Assembly (NCBI GenBank): GCA_036250195.1
Contig: JAVHZZ010000004.1
Span: 250,102,028-250,166,027, forward strand
Length of the DNA stretch: 64,000 nucleotides
Reading direction: 5' to 3'
DNA from: Mixophyes australis
Taxonomy: Eukaryota > Chordata > Amphibia > Anura > Limnodynastidae
The notes beneath the pieces are model-generated. The model searched no databases, had not been told where the DNA came from, and saw only the letters and a list, made by a program, of their open reading frames with translations. Positions 32,385 through 44,459 of this stretch are shown here, piece by piece (the first letter of the stretch is position 1; every line of letters begins with the position of its first letter). The position numbers and the translations under genes are program-made.

Positions 32385-33690
32385 ATATTTTATTGTGGTG
32401 CCCAGTGCCCACTCCTCTACGCAGTCCAGATACATTTATTGGTGCGAATCATAAAAGTTCAGGGTTTTTAATAGATATTGTGGTGACCCACTCCTCTACG
32501 CAGTCCAGGTACATTTATTGGTGCGAATCATAAAAGTTCAGGGTTTTTAATAGATATTGTGGTGACCCACTCCTCTACGCAGTCCAGGTACATTTATTGG
32601 TGCGAATCATAAAAGTTCAGGGTTTTTAATATATATTGTGGTGACCCACTCCTCTACGCAGTCCAGGTACATTTATTGGTGCGAATCATAAAAGTTCAGG
32701 GTTTTTAATAGATATTGTGGTGACCCACTCCTCTACGCAGTCCAGGTACATTTATTGGTGCGAATCATAAAAGTTCAGGGTTTTTAATAGATATTGTGGT
32801 GACCCACTCCTCTACGCAGTCCAGGTACATTTATTGGTGCGAATCATAAAAGTTCAGGGTTTTTAATATATATTGTGGTGACCCACTCCTCTACGCAGTC
32901 CAGGTACAATTATTGGTGCGAATCATAAAAGTTCAGGGTTTTTAATAGATATTGTGGTGACCCACTCCTCTACGCAGTCCAGGTACATTTATTGGTGCGA
33001 ATCATAAAAGTTCAGGGTTTTTAATAGATATTGTGGTGACCCACTCCTCTACGCAGTCCAGGTACATTTATTGGTGCGAATCATAAAAGTTCAGGGTTTT
33101 TAATATATATTGTGGTGACCCACTCCTCTACGCAGTCCAGGTACAATTATTGGTGCGAATCATAAAAGTTCAGGGTTTTTAAGATATTGTGGTGAGCCAC
33201 TCCTCTACGCAGTCCAGGTACATTTATTGGTGCGAATCATAAAAGTTCAGGGTTTTTAATAGATATTGTGGTGACCCACTCCTCTACGCAGTCCAGGTAC
33301 AATTATTGGTGCGAATCATAAAAGTTCAGGGTTTTTAATAGATATTGTGGTGACCCACTCCTCTACGCAGTCCAGGTACATTTATTGGTGCGAATCATAA
33401 AAGTTCAGGGTTTTTAATAGATATTGTGGTGACCCACTCCTCTACGCAGTCCAGGTACAATTATTGGTGCGAATCATAAAAGTTCAGGGTTTTTAATAGA
33501 TATTGTGGTGACCCACTCCTCTACGCAGTCCAGGTACAATTATTGGTGCGAATCATAAAAGTTCAGGGTTTTTAATAGATATTGTGGTGACCCACTCCTC
33601 TACGCAGTCCAGGTACATTTATTGGTGCGAATCATAAAAGTTCAGGGTTTTTAATAGATATTGTGGTGACCCACTCCTCTACGCAGTCCA
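32385..33690 (+). repeat. 79-bp tandem repeat, about 17 copies
   Basis: The unit contains ATTGTGGTGACCCACTCC, CTACGCAGTCCAGGTAC and ATTGGTGCGAATCATAAAAG. Starts are spaced 79 bp (32,477, 32,556, 32,635 and so on), one unit being 77 bp near 33,186. A CATTTATT/CAATTATT variant alternates irregularly. The unit shares TATTGTGG and CTACGCAGTC with the 540-bp repeat, so both probably grew from one ancestral segment. Confidence 0.95.
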
Positions 33691-34006
33691 GAAAGATACC
33701 TTGTTGCAACGTTTTGGACTAATAACTATATTGTGAGGTGTTCAGAATACACTGTAAATTAGTGGAAATGCTTGTTATTGAATGTTATTGAGGTTAATAA
33801 TAGCCTAGGAGTGAAAATAAGCCCAAAAACTTGATTTTTAAACTTTTTATGTTTTTTTCAAAAAAAATCCGAATCCAATACCTTAAATCCGAACCGAGAC
33901 CTTTCGTCAAGTGTTTTGCGAGACAAATCCGAACCTCAAAAATAACGAAAATCCGGATCCAAAACACAAAACACGAGACCTCAAAAGTCGCCGGTGCACA
34001 TCCCTA

Positions 34007-34027
34007 ATATATATATATATATATATA
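34007..34027. repeat. TA tract with right-side hAT duplication
   Basis: ATATATAT at 34,007-34,014 is the right copy of the hAT target duplication. The tract separates the hAT element from the Helitron. Confidence 0.8.
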
Positions 34028-34910
34028 CAAGTTAACCCGTGCATGATACTCATGCATTCTAGTCAAATCAAGCTACTTAAGGTGTTAAAAAGGTTCTTGT
34101 CATGCATTTGGGGCTAGGCCAGGCCTCCTCAGGGGAAGAGCGTTACTTCCCGACATAAGCGCCCTTTTTTAACGTGGTTTTGTCCACATGTCACCACCAT
34201 CTTCATCGCCACATCCTTAATCTCCATCGTCTTACTGTTCTAAAACCTCTCGATACACAACGTTTCTGCTAAACACCTTATCGCTGTGCTCAATCAGTCT
34301 TCCTTGAAGGGCAGTATTCATAACCTGCACTTTCACATCACTGCTTCCCCGTACTCGTGAAAATGAGACAGGCTCCGGTAAATAAATACCCACACGGTCA
34401 AGTGTTTGACCCTGTGACTTGTTAATGGTCATAGCAAATGCCGCCTTCAAAGGGAACTGCCGCCGTCTTAGCTTAAACGGCAGTCCTGTTTCGGATGGAC
34501 ATAAGTCAATCCGAGGTATCATCACCTTCTCTCCTTCAGCAGAGCCAGTTAAAACTTCTGCTTGTATCACATTCAATTTCAGTGCTGTCACTACTAATCG
34601 AGTGCCATTGCACAGTCCTCTCTTAACATTCAGATTTCTCAATAGCATAATAATGCTTCCAACTTTCAATCTTAATCTGTGCCTTGGCATTCCGGAAGGA
34701 GTCAAGAGTTTGAGCCCTCAACTCGTAAATTTAGCCTTTACTACCCCTCCCACGGGGGGAAGGGGGGATGATGGAAGTTAACTGACTTGACTATTATAAT
34801 TTTTTTGTCAAATAATGTCAGTATACCAAATTTCAGGTCAATTGGATGAGCCCTTTCTGAGAAAATAGTTTTTTCCACACACACACGCCGCTATGTATAC
34901 ATATATTAGA
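34028..34910 (-). mobile_element. Helitron copy A with PIF1-type helicase fragment
   Basis: On the minus strand it starts TCTAATATATG (34,910) and ends with the hairpin GCATGAGTATCATGC followed by ACGGGTTAACTTG (34,028). The base before TC is A and the base after the end is T, as for A/T insertion by Helitrons. Its first and last parts match copy B at 55,135-55,723. The canonical CTRR end is replaced by CTTG. Most of the Rep/helicase gene is deleted. Confidence 0.75.
34232..34705 (-). pseudogene. C-terminal end of Helitron PIF1-like helicase
   Basis: This open minus-strand frame of 157 codons encodes the last part of a PIF1-family SF1 helicase. PRHRLRLKVGSIIMLLRNLN and GLCNGTRLVV form the nucleic-acid-binding segment, and FAMTINKSQGQTLDRVGIYL is the conserved late helicase motif. 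In Helitrons this helicase unwinds the donor strand during rolling-circle transposition. The Walker motifs and the Rep nuclease are missing, and the frame has no natural ATG, so this is a truncated gene end and not a functional protein. The reading frame itself is unbroken, suggesting limited age. Confidence 0.85.
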
Positions 34911-34949
34911 TATATGTATACATACACAGTAAGATATGATAAGTAAAAA

Positions 34950-35430
34950 TAAGACAAATATAAATTAATACCTCATGTTTTCATTTTGCTAGATACACAC
35001 TGATATGCAGTGCTAAGGATAATCGCTGACAACAACTGTCTTTTTGTTTTTGTTTTGCGTACATAAATGGGCATTTATATTGTATGCAACTGGTACCATA
35101 TATTATGTGGGCTATGCCGAGCTTAAGCTTATTTCTCTGGTTTTGTTTCAAATATTACCTTATGTTGCCTCAGCAGCTATCGGGCCTGTTTAAGGCACAT
35201 TTGGGTGTGGCTCACAAGCCAGCCCTTGCTAGATGTAAGCCCCTATACATGAGAGGTGAGTGCATCTGATTTTATTTGCATTTGAATGGTATTTAAAGCA
35301 TATAGGTCAGTGTAGGACCTACATATAATGAGGTACCCTTGACGTTGTAATGCAGGCTTAAGTGTTTTGATCAAAATATGAACTAATACCTCACTTTTTC
35401 ATTTTGCTAAATACACAGGAGTCTATGCAT
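34950..35430. repeat. Satellite-like monomer, about 418 bp, one copy plus start of the next
   Basis: TAATACCTCATGTTTTCATT with TTTGCTAGATACACA (34,966 on) recurs with few changes 418 bp later (35,384 on). Adjacent starts 418 bp apart suggest a fragment of a tandem satellite. Confidence 0.5.
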
Positions 35431-35534
35431 CAGGGTAATTTCCACTAAAAAGATGTGGAAACGGCTGTTTCTGCATCTTTTAAGTAAGTACGTTTGCAAT
35501 GTATTACATGCCTAAAGGAGGAGATTTTATACAT

Positions 35535-36914
<1,380 letters not shown>

Positions 36915-37087
36915 CCAATCTAGGGCCCCACTGCTGAGACCACATTGCCTGCCAGTCACACTGTAGCTAGCCGCATTGCAGAGACCCCATTGCCTGCCAG
37001 TCACACTGCAGCTAGCTGCATTGCAGAGACCCCATTGCCTGCCAGTCACACTGCAGCTAGCCGCATTGCAGAGACCCCATTGCCATC
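36915..37087. repeat. 45-bp tandem repeat, about 3.5 copies
   Basis: The unit GCATTGCAGAGACC + CCATTGCCTGCCAGTCAC + ACTGCAGCTAGCC repeats with a 45-bp period (starts near 36,971, 37,016 and 37,061). The period is a multiple of three, so frames stay open on both strands. Confidence 0.9.
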
Positions 37088-38352
37088 CACACTACATAGA
37101 GAGTACTTTTTCTAGCCACAATGCAGAAAAAGCTAATTGTGAGCCACATTTCCAAACTTTGGATGTCATGTGGATGTTCAGGAACATCAATGCAATGAAC
37201 TCATTGCACTGATGCCTCTGAACATACATGTAACATACATGTAACATGTACAGTCCTGCATACACATCAACTCTAACAGACTGTATAATGACCTCTACTG
37301 CCTATTCCTTTCATAAGCTTAAGTAGAGGAGCTGGGCTTAGATCCCACACTGTGGTCAGTGACTACAGATGTGATGGCAAGTGACCTTCCTTCCCTAGGC
37401 CAAAGGTTGGCACCTGTATTGCCTTGTTGGTAATTTGGAAATGACAATAAGACACTCTGTACCAGACCAAAGACATAAACTATTTAAGAAACACAGACAT
37501 GTACTCTCTGCTTCAAAGACATAGTCTGCATTATTCTCCCTTGAAAACCTAAAACACATTAAAGTAGGGATATATGATCCAGATATTGCAATATATGTTT
37601 TACTAGTCATCTAGTGTTCATAAGACGTTCCAGGCACCTTTTTTTCTACCATTTTAAATGTATAATGGCATTAGGTTTACAATAAATAGCCTTGGTGTAC
37701 CACACAACTAATACAGGTCACACGCTGAGATAACTGCAGTTATATGAAGAACATAGCTCAATATTGCATCGGTTGTGGCCCCAAGACCACTACAGTGGCC
37801 ACGTGAAAAATGTTAACATGCATATATGACATACTCTGAACATAGTATATCTCTGCTGCTTAACCTTACAGTGATCTACTTACTTTGAAGAAACAGTGAC
37901 CACACTAATTACAAGGGAGATAATGACTTGACCAGGGCAGGGTTCTCCATAATTATACCACGTTAATAATGTCTGTTATGTCTACTGCTCTATTTTCATT
38001 TTCATGTTCCTGTTTTGCTGCAGGGTACTTTCCTATGCTTGAATGATTTAAGAGAACATCAGGAAGCTTCAATGTATCATTTATGAAGCAGAATATCTGT
38101 AAACACTGGGTAAATTATTTAATATGAACTTTCAGGTGATAAACCATTATTTGGGGCTAAAAAAATTAAAACAACAAACTTTCGACATGATAAGAAATAT
38201 GTTGCACATTTAACGACTTGACATTTTAGGCTACAGTAATTCAATGTGGATAGAATAACTGAAATACATCTTTACATTTTTGAGTTGACAGTGAATAAAT
38301 TCATGTATTCCAAGAGAGCAATGTATACTGTTTGTAAAGATTCACCTCTGGG
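37088..38352. other. Stretch without recognisable gene
   Basis: No coding motif, RNA gene or element end seen. Confidence 0.4.
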
Positions 38353-38639
38353 CAGGGCCGGACTGGGACTAAAAATCAGCCCTGGCATTTAAAGCACACA
38401 GGCCCACGTGTTGTGGGCTCCATGCACTATATTGTTGCACACTGATGCTGGCGCAGTACAACATGATGTAGTATGAGTGTGTGTGTGTGTGGGGGGGGGG
38501 GGGTATTTATTTCTCCTAATGACCCTCAACATTACATTATTAGCACCCCAATTACATCAATAAACACCATGACAATACATTATTAGTACCCAAATTACAG
38601 CAATAAATAACCCCCCACACACACTCATACTACATCAAT

Positions 38640-38945
38640 CATCCCCACATTACAGCAACCGGCATCACCCCACACATTACAGCAACCGGCATCACCCCCC
38701 ACATTACAGCAACCAGCATCACCCCCCACATTACAGCAACCGGCATCACCCCCACATTACAGCGTCCAGCATTACCCCCACATTACAGCAACCGGCATCA
38801 CCCCCACATTACAGCATCCAGCATTACCCCCACATTACAGCAACTGGCATCACTCCCCACATTACATCAACCGGCATCACTCCCCACATTACAGCAACCG
38901 GCATCACCCCCCACATTACAGCAACCGGCATCACCCCCACATTAT
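38640..38945. repeat. Minisatellite, CATTACAGCAACCGGCATCAC unit
   Basis: About eleven units of 26-30 bp, with AACCGGCATC/GTCCAGCATT variants and variable C runs. Confidence 0.9.
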
Positions 38946-40539
38946 AGCAATACCCTCTCCTACTTATTAGCAATACTAGCACCAAACACACTACAACATT
39001 GCCACCAGCACGCCACCCCATACTACAGCAATACCACCAATTATACAGACGCCACTGTAGGAAACAATGTTTTGCTTTTTTCAAATCTCCCACAAAATAG
39101 CAACAACGAACAGAGTACTTACACACACATATATGTAACAGGTACCATTTTCCCTCAATTAAATAGTAATGGCAGAATTTTCATGAATCATTCCACATGA
39201 AATAAAACTAACATATATCTAAAAAAAACATAACTATTGAATGATCAGTTGAATCCACACGGCCGCATTAAAAGTATTTCCATCTACAGCAAAATGTCAG
39301 AGAAAAATATTTTTGTTTTACTACAGTAATTGGATATGCGTCTTTTCTATTCATTTTAAATAACACAGTATATAAATTAAGGGGGATAGAGGAGGTGGGT
39401 GAGAAATAATTGGATGTGATCCATCAGTTTGATTAGATAGGAAACATTTAGATTATTTACCTGGAGGCGTCTACCCCCTTGACTCACAGGCAGGGCTGAC
39501 AAGAGGAATTTTGGGCCCCGATACAGCAACTTCTTTGGGCTCCCATCATATTCAACAATGAAAGACTTGCCTTTGGCAGAAGTTCATATGATGCCACACC
39601 GTAGTGTGCCCAGTTCATATTATGCCACATCGTAGTGCCCCAAGGTCATATTATGCCACATAGTATTACCCTCAATTCATATTTGGTCATGCAGAAGTGC
39701 CCACAAATCATATTATGGCATAGTAGTGCCCCCAAATCATTAGTAAAGCTCAGATAAAAACTCATTCACAAATAAAAATTGCTACAGCATATCAGATACT
39801 GAGTGTGAGTCCCAAGAGCAGCTTAATACATCATTTACAATGCAAACAAAAATAAATATATTGACACAATTACAGATAAAATTTATGACAAGCAATGTTT
39901 TTTCCTCTTAATTAAAAATCTCTGTACAGATAAATATGCAAAAAACATTACAGCGCAATAATAAGCAATACATAGTGTTAAACATTATTGGATACGCTGT
40001 AGTGTACCCAGTTCAAGAAAGGATGGTTAAAAACATATTGCACACGAGAAAATATATGAACTTACCTGATTATGGCATCCTGTGTTCTGTTCTCCTAGTG
40101 GGCGCGCTGGGCGAGGAGGGATCAGCAGCTGTCAGCTCACACAGGCAGTCGGGAGCAGGAATAGAGGGCAGTGGTCGAAGCAGAAATTTAGGAGTGGGGG
40201 TATAGAAAATATAAGTGAATGGAGTATGAAGGCTTGATTTTTTATTTTTTTTAACACTTGTCCCCTCTGTGCATTTCCATTCTTCATTACTACTTGTGTT
40301 TTATGATGGCTGCATCCCTGACATTCCCATTCTTAAGATGTCTCTCTCTTTACACTTTCTTTTACCCTTTGCCCCTGCACCATCTTCTCCTTTGTCCCTC
40401 TCACTTAACCCCCTGCACCACCTTCTCCGCTGGCTCTCACACATCTTCCTGTACCACCTACTCCCCTGGCTCTCTCACACGTCTTCCTGCACCCTCTACC
40501 CCCCGGCTCTCTCACTCTTCTTCCTGCACCCCCTACCAC

Positions 40540-41590
40540 CCTGGCTCTCTCACCCCCTTCGGCTCTCTCACCTCCTTTCCCAGCACCCCTTCGGCTCTCT
40601 CACCCCCTCTCCCAGCACCCCCTGGCTCTCACCCCCTTTCCCAGCACCCCCTTCCGCTCTCTCACCCCCTCTCCCAGCACCCCCTTCAGCTCTCTCACCC
40701 CCTCTCCCAGCACCCCCTTCAGCTCTCTCACCCCCTTTCCCAGCACCCCCTTCCGCTCTCTCACCCCCTTCCGCTCTCACACCCCCTCTCCCAGCACCCC
40801 CTGGCTCTCTCACCCCCTCTCCCAGCACCCCCTTTCCCAGCACCCCCTTCCGCTCTCTCACCCCCTTCGGCTCTCACCCCCTCTCCCAGCACCCCCTGGC
40901 TCTCTCACCCCCTCTCCCAGCACCCCCTTCGGCTCTCTCACCCCCTCTCCCAGCACCCCCTTCGGCTCTCTCACCCCCTCTCCCAGCACCCCCTTTGGCT
41001 CTCTCACCCCCTCTCCCAGCACCCCCTGGCTCTCAACCCCTTTCCCAGCACCCCCTTCCGCTCTCTCACCCCCTTTGGCTCTCTCACCCCCTCTCCCAGC
41101 ACCCCCTTCGGCTCTCTCACCCCCTCTCCCAGCACCCCCTGGCTCTCAACCCCTTTCCCAGCACCCCCTTCCGCTCTCTCACCCCCTTTCCCAGCACCCC
41201 CTTCGGCTCTCTCACCCCCTCTCCCAGCACCCCCTGGCTCTCACCCCCTTTCCCAGCACCCCCTTCGGCTCTCTCACCCCCTTTCCCAGCACCCCCTTCG
41301 GCTCTCTCACCCCCTCTCCCAGCACCCCCTGGCTCTCATCCCCTTTCCCAGCACCCCCTCCAGCTCTCTCACCCCCTCTCCCAGCACCCCCTGGCTCTCA
41401 CCCCCTTTCCCAGCACCCCCTTCGGCTCTCTCACCCCCTTTCCCAGCACCCCCTTCGGCTCTCTCACCCCCTCTCCAAGCACCCCCTAGCTCTCACCCCC
41501 TTTCCCAGCACCCCCTGGCTCTCACCCCCTTTCCCAGCACTCCCTGGCTCTCACCCCCTTTCCCAGCACTCCCTGGTTCTCACCACCTGA
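40540..41590. repeat. C-rich minisatellite, about 32-36 bp unit
   Basis: Units alternate CCCCCTTCGGCTCTCTCA with CCCCCTCTCCCAGCA or CCCCTGGCTCTCA. This keeps all plus-strand frames open and yields long Ser/Pro/Leu-rich frames (up to 483 codons) that are artefacts. Confidence 0.95.
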
Positions 41591-41901
41591 AAATCGCGGG
41601 CACCCCCGCCCGAAAATCGCGGCACCCCCCCCCCCGAAAATCGCGGCACCCCCGCGACCCCCGCCCCCCCCCCCCCCCGTCTTCAGTAAAAAAAAAAACA
41701 ACAAATTAAAAAAGACAGGAAACTCACCAGTGTAACTGGCTGCACAGCATAACGGGGGAGGGAGCTGGGGAGCGCGCAGCAGAGGTGGCTGGTTCCTCCA
41801 GCCACCAAGAAGACAGGGGGAGTCGGGCCGGCCCATATAGCCATCGGCCCTTCTGGCATTTGCCAGAAGTGCCAGATGGCCAGTCCGGCCCTGCCTCTGG
41901 G

Positions 41902-42451
41902 TGTCTATAAACCCACCTCTTAATAACCTGTTGACTATTGGCAGCAGGGCCGTTTTCATAACTGGGCAAAAGAAGCATTTACTAAAGGCATTTTTTTACT
42001 TTATTGGTCTGTAATATTTTTTTTAATAGCAACCAATACAGTAATACAAAACAGCAAAGTTTTAATTACAACCTAATTTGAAATACTATAAAAAAATAGT
42101 AGCATAACTGAGGATAGAACCTTAATTAAAAATTTGACTTAATAGAAAAACTATCCATAGGTAAGAAGCACCTATTGCATTCCAGCATGGAGTTAATCTC
42201 TATAGCAATCTGAAGGCCCTATTCTCCCCTTTCCAGGTGCTAGGTGGCCGCCCGGACCTAGAACGGCTACCAGGTGTTCCGGCCTTGCATACAGGGGTTC
42301 AAGCAGCTAAGGGACCCACAGCTGTTAGGGCCCCAAATCCCCTATCAAAGCCCCATACATATATGTGTTTTATTCACCTTTGGGCTGTACATGGAGGACC
42401 GAACGACATTTGCTATGGGGCTCACAAATAGTCTAGTTGTGCCCTTGTGCC
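41902..42451. other. Possible truncated hAT fragment and unassigned DNA
   Basis: CAGGGCCGTTTTCATAACTGGGC at 41,947 looks like one hAT end, but no inverted partner or 8-bp duplication is found. Confidence 0.35.
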
Positions 42452-42538
42452 CAGTGGTGGAACTACCATTGGTGCAGCAGGTAAAGTGCACTGGCGCCTC
42501 CTTGCACCGGGGCCCACAGCTCGCTAGTTCCGCCTCTG
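42452..42538. mobile_element. 87-bp hAT miniature element with 8-bp duplication
   Basis: The ends are CAGTGGTGGAACTA and, inverted, CAGAGGCGGAACTA. CTTGTGCC flanks both sides (42,444-42,451 and 42,539-42,546). Confidence 0.88.
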
Positions 42539-42546
42539 CTTGTGCC

Positions 42547-44459
42547 AACACATATTTACAATTATACTAATTGTGCATTAGATTTTTTTTATAAAAACAT
42601 GCTGACAACTAAATTACTCAAACACATTGCAGGACAGTAATAAAACCAGCTCGTGCTGTGCTGAAAAATGAAACTGAAAATTTCACAAAGCCCCAGGAAA
42701 AAATAAGAAATGTCGGTCTACATTTATAAAGCATTTGCATGTCCTATTTTAATTATACAGACCGTAAAAACGATGTAGTGGTACAGATAAGGCTTTCTAT
42801 ACAACTTTTGGATACTATGCCAGAGGCAGTGATTTTCCTCTAACAATTATAAGCGTGGCAGCACTTGAATTTTATAACTAAAGTGCATAAAAGCAATGTT
42901 TATAAACAAAACCATGCAAAAATTGCTGGAAATATAATAGTTTTTTAAAAGTATTTTACAGTATTTATGTCCAGTTTGCTCTAGGCTGAAGTTTTATAAA
43001 TGTTAATCAAAATGTGGTGAAAATTATATAGTAGTAAAGGTTTATGTATATCCACAAACTAGCAATCAGTACAAAAATGAAGCAATAAAGGGGATGATTT
43101 ACAAAAGGTACACTTTTACACCAGCTTGTCAAATGCGGTTAACATCCAGCTTTTTTTTTTATTTCAGCGTCAGTAAATCACCCCTGAGTTTATTAAAAAT
43201 GGACATATTTCTGTCGCACACTAGTAACATAAACACTACGTTAAATAAATCATTTATTAGAAGTGAACTTAATACTTTTAGAACATATTACGCATTTTAA
43301 ACTAGGAAATGCCATTTTAGGACTTCATAATGTGGAGGAGTAAGAAAAAAAGTACAGCTGTAGATGTAGCACTGTCTTTAAAGCACAACTAGAGCCATTT
43401 TATAGTAAGTAAGCCAAACCACCCAATCAAACGCTTGCTTTCATTAGTCTACCTTGCTCTGGATTGTCCAAAGCTAAGTGCATGATTTCCATGGTTGCTG
43501 TACTGTAATATTTATGCCCAGGTTAGTAAATAAACCCCTATGTGTGCCAAAACAGCCATTGAACATCAACATATAGCCACAACATTTTATCCAAATGTGG
43601 CATTTAAACACGTACCTGTTTTTTTCATGATAGCACAGTACTGTCTGCCAACTTTAGCCAATTTTTATTTTCAATATTTGCTATTTTCGATCATCCTCTA
43701 ATTGTAATATATTTACCGATAACAAAGTTATCCTGAGAAAACTCAAGACCTTTGGCATTCATTGTGACTGTCACTAGTTCATTCAATTCAGTATAAATTG
43801 TCAGATAATTGTGTTATTTCTAATTAATATTTTTAAAGCCTAAAAATGTTTGTGGAAAAAGTCAAATGATAAAATAATAAGGTACAATAGAAATACAAAT
43901 ATACATGCAAGACAAAAAGTCACATTAGTTGCCCCGATCCTTTTTATAAAAACACTAGTGAAAACTTGTGACTGCATCCCAAATGTAGGATGGATCATGT
44001 TTTCTTGAGAGTAACAACATTTCCACTGGTACAAAGTTAGTCTGTGTGAGGGTTTATTACAGTTTTAGAATTTAAGGAGAAAGATTAGAGATTACTTAAT
44101 ACTCAGTTTTAGAGCTTGGGCCTGGTATATGGTTAGATGTTCAGCAGGACTTTGGCAAGTTCTAGGGTTAAACAATGATGTAGGTACAGATTCAGGACTT
44201 GGGTTAATGTTAGGGCAATGTAAATGTCAGTATGTACTTTAGAAGGTTGAAACTAGTCTTCATTTGGGAACAAGAACTTTACCTTTCACATGAAAGAGGT
44301 CAGGCCCTTTCTTAAAACAAGGGGTCTCTTGTCATCCTAGTACACTAAGGTGCTTAAAGAGAGTCTATCCAACTCAGACTACATTACTTAGAAATGTACT
44401 GGTGGGAGCCATGTCCTGGTTCACTCAGGACAAATACCCGCTTTTCCTTTTAATTAAAA
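42547..44459. other. AT-rich DNA, no gene seen
   Basis: It contains the small palindrome at 43,090-43,184 (listed separately) and a TTAGTAAATAAACCCCTA remnant at about 43,524, which resembles the right end of the element at 53,530. No coding or RNA motif otherwise. Confidence 0.4.
43090..43184. repeat. 95-bp palindromic element (GGGGATGATTTAC ends)
   Basis: GGGGATGATTTAC at the left and GTAAATCACCCC at the right are inverted repeats with one base difference. The interior is AT-rich. Target duplication unclear. Confidence 0.45.

Larger units (their letters stand above)
25390..34006 (+). mobile_element. 8.6-kb autonomous-type hAT transposon (Ac-like ends)
   Basis: The ends are TAGGGATGAGCGC and, inverted, TAGGGATGTGCAC, matching the TAGGGATG start of maize Ac. 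ATATATAT flanks both sides, an 8-bp duplication as in hAT elements, although ambiguous inside a TA tract. Inside lie an uninterrupted transposase (27,305-30,301) and large tandem arrays: a 15-bp array (25,617-25,762), 295-bp units (about 25,985-27,292), 540-bp units (30,789-32,190) and 79-bp units (32,385-33,690). Sub-terminal regions carry repeated GGATCCGA/AAATCCGAACC motifs, plausible transposase-binding sites. It is the only element here with a complete gene. Confidence 0.9.
38353..41893. mobile_element. 3.5-kb non-autonomous hAT element packed with minisatellites
   Basis: The ends are CAGGGCCGGACTGG and, inverted, CAGGGCCGGACTGGCC. CCTCTGGG flanks both sides (38,345-38,352 and 41,894-41,901), an 8-bp duplication as in hAT. 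No transposase motif lies inside. The interior has a (GT)n/(G)n tract (38,477-38,503), a CATTACAGCAACCGGCATC array (about 38,640-38,945), possible nested fragments at 39,489 (CAGGGCTGACAAGAGG) and 40,171 (CAGTGGTCGAAGCAGAAA), and a large C-rich minisatellite (40,540-41,590). Confidence 0.82.

Noticed and set aside
32385..33690. Regular direct repeats that could suggest a CRISPR array
   Set aside because: Contiguous 79-bp units with no unique spacers and no cas genes, in a vertebrate-type genome; it is a minisatellite in a transposon.
40258..41709. Long Ser/Pro/Leu-rich open frames (483 and 406 codons, plus strand)
   Set aside because: Produced by the C-rich minisatellite; all frames stay open and there is no domain.
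41947..42235. hAT-like end CAGGGCCGTTTTCATAAC
   Set aside because: No inverted partner end or 8-bp duplication found, so no element was called.
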